Positions 21,897-25,864 of a stretch of 25,864 bases of DNA are shown in pieces; position 1 is the stretch's first letter, and the number at the start of each line of letters is the position of its first letter. The stretch is from Bacteriovoracaceae bacterium (lineage in GTDB: Bacteria; Bdellovibrionota; Bacteriovoracia; Bacteriovoracales; Bacteriovoracaceae): the NCBI GenBank assembly GCA_023146355.1, contig JAGLCH010000291.1, forward strand, positions 1 to 25,864. Reading direction: 5' to 3'. The translations under genes and the position numbers were made by a program. Under the pieces are notes generated by a model, which saw only the letters and a list, made by a program, of their open reading frames with translations, searched no databases and had not been told where the DNA came from.

Positions 21897-22328
21897 ATTA
21901 AAACTCTATTTGGATTTATTATATTACTGGTATCAATTCAGGCCTTTGGCCTAGATTATGGCAGTGAAAAAATATATGAAACACCTAAAAGACAGCTCTC
22001 TTTAATTATTTCTAAAGAGGGCTATTACCCTGAGAAGCTAACGGTTTTTAAGGGGGAAAAAGTTCGTTTTTTTGTAACGAACTCTACTCGTGATCAAAGC
22101 TGTATGATTATCCGTGAAAAGGAACTTTTTATTTCATCACGAATGGGTGAGATTTCAGAAGGTGAAGTTCTGTTTGATAAAGTAGGACAATTTAAGTTCT
22201 ATTGCCCCACAGGTAATATTTCTGGTTCTATTTCAGTACTCGAAAGACCTTCGGAAATAAAGAAGAGAGAGATTGCCTCCGAGAAGAGTAGAGAACAAAT
22301 CCGTTACTGGTTACCTAAGGAAGAGTAG
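21897..22328 (+). CDS. Exported cupredoxin-like protein with apparent ATT start
   Basis: A continuous frame of 143 codons follows a perfect AAGGAGG (21886-21892) by 4 bases and begins with ATT-AAA-ACT. No ATG, GTG or TTG occurs in frame before the internal ATG at 22104, and a TAA at 21885 closes the frame upstream. The product begins with a typical signal peptide (KTLFGFIILLVSIQAFG). Its body resembles a cupredoxin fold: LSLIISKEGYYPEKLTVFKG, VRFFVTNSTRDQSC, ISEGEVLFDKVGQFKFYC and SGSISVLE. Cys103 sits where the copper Cys usually lies, Cys69 takes the place of the first His, and the His/Met ligands are missing, so classic blue-copper binding is doubtful. The stop abuts the ATG of the CpaF-like gene. 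Function unknown. Confidence 0.7.
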   Translation: MKTLFGFIILLVSIQAFGLDYGSEKIYETPKRQLSLIISKEGYYPEKLTVFKGEKVRFFVTNSTRDQSCMIIREKELFISSRMGEISEGEVLFDKVGQFKFYCPTGNISGSISVLERPSEIKKREIASEKSREQIRYWLPKEE

Positions 22329-23456
22329 ATGTCATCAGTATTTAATGACGCCATTGCAAGCTTTTTACACCCGATTCGCGACCTATTGGAAGATGAATCT
22401 GTGTCCGAAATTATGATCAATGGGCCGAAAGAAATTTTTATTGAAAAAGGTGGCCTGGTTTTTAAATCAGAGAATACTTTTCCCGATGAAGAAGCACTAA
22501 TTTCTGCTATGCGCTCAGTTGCACAATCTGTAGGGCGAACAATAGATGAAGATAACCCACGCCTGGATGCGCGTCTGCCTAATGGCTCAAGGATACACGT
22601 TGTCCTACCTCCAATGGCCAGAAATGGTACAACCGTTGCTATTCGTAAATTCTCCAAAGATGAACTTACATTAAAAGATTTAATCAGCTTTGGATCTCTG
22701 TCACAAACAGCGGCACGTTTTTTAGATGTCTGTGTTCACTTAGGACGTAACATTGTAGTTTCGGGCGGTACGGGTTCAGGTAAGACTACTATGCTCAATG
22801 TTTTGGGAGGACGAATTCCTAAAACTCAACGACTTATTATTATAGAGGATGCAGCAGAACTTCAAATTCATGCTGACCATGTTGTTCAGTTTGAGACTCG
22901 GAAACACGATCCTAGCCGCGGAATTGAAGGAGTCACAATTAGAGACCTTGTTGTTTCTGCAATGAGACTCAGACCTGACCGCATTATTGTTGGTGAGGTT
23001 CGTAGTGATGAGGCCCTTGATCTAATTCAAGTTATGAACACAGGCCACGATGGAAGTATGGGCACAGTTCACGCTAACAATCCTGTTGAAGCGTGTACAC
23101 GTCTTGAGACTCTATGCTTAATGGGGGAGACCAAAATTCCACCCGATGCTATTCGAAAGATGGTTGGTTCTGCTATGCAGCTAGTTGTACAGTGCTCACG
23201 ATATCATGATGGTGGACGGCGTACTTCTCATATTTCAGAAGTTCTTGGCGTCGATAAATACGGTGATTATATTTGTCGCGATATCTTTCGCTGGGTACAA
23301 AGAGGAAAAGATCCCGAAACGGGTAAGTTTATTGGTGAGATGGTTCCTTGTAACTATGTCCCTTCGTTTTTCGAAGAAATCATGGTCAACCAGTTACCTT
23401 TTCCAAAAAGTAATTTTATCGCGCCAGAATGGGCAATAAAGCTGTTCAACGCATAG
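22329..23456 (+). CDS. CpaF/TadA-type secretion ATPase
   Basis: This cytoplasmic AAA-like ATPase powers type II/IV pilus or Tad-type secretion machines. Of 375 residues, 1-130 form the N-terminal domain (SVSEIMINGPKEIFIEKGG, then DARLPNGSRIHVV). Walker A GGTGSGKTT is at 146-154 with K152; the Asp box IIEDAAELQ at 171-179; Walker B RIIVGEVRSDEALD near 218-231; and the His box GHDGSMGTVHANNP around 239-252. It lacks the long N-terminal tail of many CpaF proteins. AAGGA lies 7 bases before the ATG. No cpaB, cpaE, tadB/C or pilin gene is in the window, so it is an orphan next to the cupredoxin-like gene. Which machine it drives is open. Confidence 0.9.
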   Translation: MSSVFNDAIASFLHPIRDLLEDESVSEIMINGPKEIFIEKGGLVFKSENTFPDEEALISAMRSVAQSVGRTIDEDNPRLDARLPNGSRIHVVLPPMARNGTTVAIRKFSKDELTLKDLISFGSLSQTAARFLDVCVHLGRNIVVSGGTGSGKTTMLNVLGGRIPKTQRLIIIEDAAELQIHADHVVQFETRKHDPSRGIEGVTIRDLVVSAMRLRPDRIIVGEVRSDEALDLIQVMNTGHDGSMGTVHANNPVEACTRLETLCLMGETKIPPDAIRKMVGSAMQLVVQCSRYHDGGRRTSHISEVLGVDKYGDYICRDIFRWVQRGKDPETGKFIGEMVPCNYVPSFFEEIMVNQLPFPKSNFIAPEWAIKLFNA

Positions 23457-23571
23457 AATATTTTCTTCGAAACTTCATCGTTGAGTTATTACGCGAGGAG
23501 TGAATAAAAAAAATCCTCTAATAATTTTATGATAAAATTAAAAGAGAGCTAATTTTTAGTAAGAGAGAAAT

Positions 23572-24579
23572 ATGACATACCTCATTGTTGGAATTGTAAT
23601 TGGATTTTTGATTGGTGCCCTTATCACTAAACTACTTACCCTTAGTTCAATCTCTACGAGGGATAAAACAATTGTTGAGCTTGAAACTCGACTTGATACT
23701 CTTAAGGGAAGTGAAGAACTTACATTAGAATCGGAACAAAGACTTGAGAAGGGTTTAACTCTTGCTACAAAAAGTAACTTCAGTGAAATTGTTGGCAATC
23801 TTTTTGCTGAATCCTCAAAGCGCCAGGGCGAGATTGTTAAGCTTCTTGAAAATACTGGCCAGTCGACACATAACCTTCTCAAGGAAACGCGAGACCTACA
23901 GTCAATGCTCTATAATAATCAGGCGCGTGGCGCTTTTGGAGAGCAGATCATCGCAAGTATGATTGATCGATTAGGACTTATTGAGGGAGTTCATTACGAA
24001 ACACAATTCACGAACCAAGAAGGAAATCGCCCTGACTTCATTTTTTACATGCCTGAGGAGAAGTACTTGGTCATGGATTCAAAGTTTCCTTTTGCCTCCT
24101 ATGCTAAAATTTTTGAAGGTACGGAAAGTGACCGTGAAGTGAAGGCCTTCCTTTCTGATGTGAAGAAGCACTACAAGGCAATTGGCAAGAAGGACTATAA
24201 AGGTGAGGCGGGAAGTCTCGACTTTGTTTGTATGCTAATTCCCAATGATGAAATATTTTCCTTCATTCAGAGGGCAGACTCTTCTCTTTTTGTAGATGCC
24301 ATGGACAACAATGTTCTTATTTGCTCTCCGGCACTTTTGTATCCTATTTTAAATATTGTTCGCCATTGTGTGAAGGTTTTTGGATTGTCGAAAAATTCTC
24401 ATGAAATATTAGACCTTCTAGAGCAATTTGAGAAGGAGTGGGACAAGCACGCGGAGGAGGTCTCAAAGCTAGAGACCTCACTTCAAACAGCAAGTTCCAC
24501 TCTTGATAGACTTGTCGGGGTTAGAGGTAGAGCAGTAGAGCGCCTTTTTGCAAAAAAGAATAAACTAATTGAGGGCTAA
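23572..24579 (+). CDS. rmuC: RmuC-family DNA recombination protein
   Basis: RmuC limits recombination at inverted repeats and is a predicted nuclease. The 335 residues begin with one membrane-type helix (YLIVGIVIGFLIGALI), then a coiled coil to about residue 65. The RmuC domain follows, with QARGAFGEQIIASMI and a PD-(D/E)xK-like core D155...D169-S-K171 in RPDFIFYMP and LVMDSKFPF. A further charged coiled coil forms the end. It is shorter than E. coli RmuC (475) mostly in the N-terminal coil. A possible TATGAT -10 lies at 23528-23533 inside an inverted repeat. It is separated by 115 bases from the upstream ATPase gene and is probably independently transcribed. Confidence 0.9.
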   Translation: MTYLIVGIVIGFLIGALITKLLTLSSISTRDKTIVELETRLDTLKGSEELTLESEQRLEKGLTLATKSNFSEIVGNLFAESSKRQGEIVKLLENTGQSTHNLLKETRDLQSMLYNNQARGAFGEQIIASMIDRLGLIEGVHYETQFTNQEGNRPDFIFYMPEEKYLVMDSKFPFASYAKIFEGTESDREVKAFLSDVKKHYKAIGKKDYKGEAGSLDFVCMLIPNDEIFSFIQRADSSLFVDAMDNNVLICSPALLYPILNIVRHCVKVFGLSKNSHEILDLLEQFEKEWDKHAEEVSKLETSLQTASSTLDRLVGVRGRAVERLFAKKNKLIEG

Positions 24580-24626
24580 AGTTTTTTTATAAATTCCACT
24601 TATATGCGATAAGGTTAGGGGGGACT

Positions 24627-25864
24627 TTGAAATACTTACTGGTTTTAATCTTTTGTTTATTTTCTACTGCTAGCTTTAGTGAGAGTACCATCTTTCTATT
24701 TAATGGTAATTCTCCGTACTCCGATCCTGCGAAAGATTTTTTTGATGATCTCTATAAAGGCGTTAATGGCCTTAATTCAGTCGATCGTAAAGTTGTATTC
24801 TTTCCTGAACAATATGAAAGTAGTCTTGAATATCTTACGGCCTATGAAGCTTCAACAATTACAGTTGATGATCAAACCTTAGTGGTCGGAACAGCAGACT
24901 TTGGAGGAGATTTTAACTTTGACTTCAATTTTGAATCAGCTCTTCCAGAATTAACCAAAGAAGAAAAGCAGCAGGCCGATGCACGTCTTAGGTTAGATTA
25001 TATTTATAAGATGAAGCACGATGCTTATGCCGATAAAGATGGGCTAACTGCTCAAGTTGAGCAGTACCTTAAAGAAGAGAATATGAGAGGGGGAGAGTTT
25101 AGAGGGGATGTTACCTTCTACTTTACTGATCATGGATCTCTTCGGAATAATAAACCTTTAAATACACAAACTCATAGCTTCGGGGCAGGAGAAGGAGAGC
25201 TTTATCCTTCTGATATGGTCGCCTATCATGAGGATATCCATAGAAGTTTTCCTGAAAAAAAAGTCGTATTTATTCATGACCACTGTTTTAGTGGAGGCAT
25301 GTTGACGTCTTTGTGGAAAAATAAAGAGACACTTGAGATTCATCCCAATGTTTGTGGCTTCGCCGCTGCTTCTCCTACTCAGCCAAGCTACTCTGGGGAA
25401 ACATTCATGGATATGCTTTCTCAGATTAGTGACTTTACTGATCCCGAAAAAATCGCAGCAGTAGATAAAGATGGCGATGGGAAATATTCATATGGAGAGG
25501 GGATGGATTACTATCAATCCATTCTTCACTCAGGAGAAATGGTAGGAAAAGCAATTCCTTACTCCACAAAAGATACATTTTTGACCGCTGTTTTTGATAA
25601 AATTAATACAAAGAAATCAAACACTAAAATGGATTTTGTCGGGGGAAAGTGCTCTGGTCGGCAAACAAGTACAATAGTTGATCTCTCACTTATTAATGCA
25701 CCTGTTTCTCTATTGCTTGCTAAGGGGCATGTAGCAAAATCAAAGAAGGCGCTTTTCGAGTATTTATCATTTTTGAAGATTACAAACTCAGAGAATACTC
25801 TTGATGATCTTAAGGGAATGGTTAAGATAGAGGAGTCAAAACGTTTAATTAATGAAGAAGAGTT
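24627..25864 (+). CDS. Secreted clan CD (legumain/caspase-like) cysteine peptidase with EF-hand loop, 5' part
   Basis: An uninterrupted frame of 412 codons runs from TTG 24627 to the window end. It has no early ATG. The TTG is preceded by AGGGGGG (24617-24623) and opens a signal peptide (KYLLVLIFCLFSTASFS). Two motifs mark clan CD peptidases: a hydrophobic strand ending in His-Gly, VTFYFTDHGS (H169), and a second strand ending in Cys, KKVVFIHDHCFSGGM (C220). The 51-residue His-Cys distance is near that of caspases and legumains, and DHG with CxSG is closest to family C13. Residues 280-291 (DKDGDGKYSYGE) are a textbook EF-hand loop, suggesting calcium control or stability. The C-terminus is outside the window. 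The fold assignment is by motif only. Confidence 0.72.
   Translation, partial: MKYLLVLIFCLFSTASFSESTIFLFNGNSPYSDPAKDFFDDLYKGVNGLNSVDRKVVFFPEQYESSLEYLTAYEASTITVDDQTLVVGTADFGGDFNFDFNFESALPELTKEEKQQADARLRLDYIYKMKHDAYADKDGLTAQVEQYLKEENMRGGEFRGDVTFYFTDHGSLRNNKPLNTQTHSFGAGEGELYPSDMVAYHEDIHRSFPEKKVVFIHDHCFSGGMLTSLWKNKETLEIHPNVCGFAAASPTQPSYSGETFMDMLSQISDFTDPEKIAAVDKDGDGKYSYGEGMDYYQSILHSGEMVGKAIPYSTKDTFLTAVFDKINTKKSNTKMDFVGGKCSGRQTSTIVDLSLINAPVSLLLAKGHVAKSKKALFEYLSFLKITNSENTLDDLKGMVKIEESKRLINEEE

Noticed and set aside
22104..22328. Short 74-residue gene starting at ATG 22104
   Set aside because: The ATG is internal to the cupredoxin-like frame, in the middle of a beta-strand, without a ribosome site; the frame continues upstream through a signal peptide.
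23524..23538. ATTTTATGATAAAAT inverted repeat before rmuC as an operator
   Set aside because: It is pure A/T-rich sequence with no matching -35 box, easily arising by chance in this composition.
1..25864. CRISPR array, tRNA or rRNA genes, insertion sequences
   Set aside because: No short regularly spaced repeats, no tRNA-like T-loop or anticodon arrangement and no transposase frame or terminal inverted repeats were seen; the only repeats are the duplicated protease units.

Overview
The window is AT-rich (roughly 40% GC by eye), densely coded bacterial DNA. Ordinary housekeeping genes alternate with an unusually large set of secreted peptidases: five paralogous S1 serine proteases, two paralogous HExxH metalloproteases, a probable clan CD (legumain/caspase-like) cysteine peptidase and an M14 peptide amidase. 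With short Lys-rich proteins, lipoproteins and an orphan CpaF-type ATPase, this suggests a Gram-negative predatory bacterium of the Bdellovibrionota, perhaps the Bacteriovorax/Halobacteriovorax group. The taxonomic call is an inference from gene content and style; no rRNA is present.

Layout. 1-2532: 3' part of truB, a stand-alone response regulator, and a reverse pair of M14 amidase and PTPS/QueD-like genes. 2613-6171: tyrS, rnhA, a P4-type acid phosphatase lipoprotein and an FKBP-type prolyl isomerase lipoprotein, closed by a strong terminator. 6184-12821: a molybdenum region, with molybdate uptake modABC on the plus strand converging on a seven-gene cofactor operon on the minus strand (moeA-moaA-moaC-mobA-moaD-moaE-moeB-like). 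12932-15250: two tandem copies of a secreted gluzincin-like metalloprotease, each with its own promoter, leader stem-loop and terminator. 15394-17567: umuD-umuC followed by a translationally coupled exported alpha-crystallin-like protein. 17591-21771: five S1 proteases in three transcription units with near-identical promoters and terminators. 21897-25864: a cupredoxin-like exported protein that appears to start with ATT, a CpaF/TadA-type ATPase, rmuC, and a TTG-started secreted cysteine peptidase with an EF-hand loop, cut by the window end.

How the parts work together. ModABC imports molybdate. MoaA/MoaC make cyclic pyranopterin, MoaD/MoaE with the MoeB-like activator make molybdopterin, MoeA inserts Mo and MobA adds GMP; a MogA/MoaB adenylyltransferase is not in the window. 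The peptidase genes look like an expanded exoenzyme set built by tandem duplication of gene, promoter and terminator together. UmuDC would supply error-prone polymerase V, probably under a palindromic operator overlapping its promoter.

Points most worth a second look: the cysteine peptidase at the right edge, the ATT-started cupredoxin gene, Shine-Dalgarno sequences written over the functional Gly-Gly codons of moaA and moaD, the shared CTAG double stops, and the duplicated regulatory DNA of both peptidase families.
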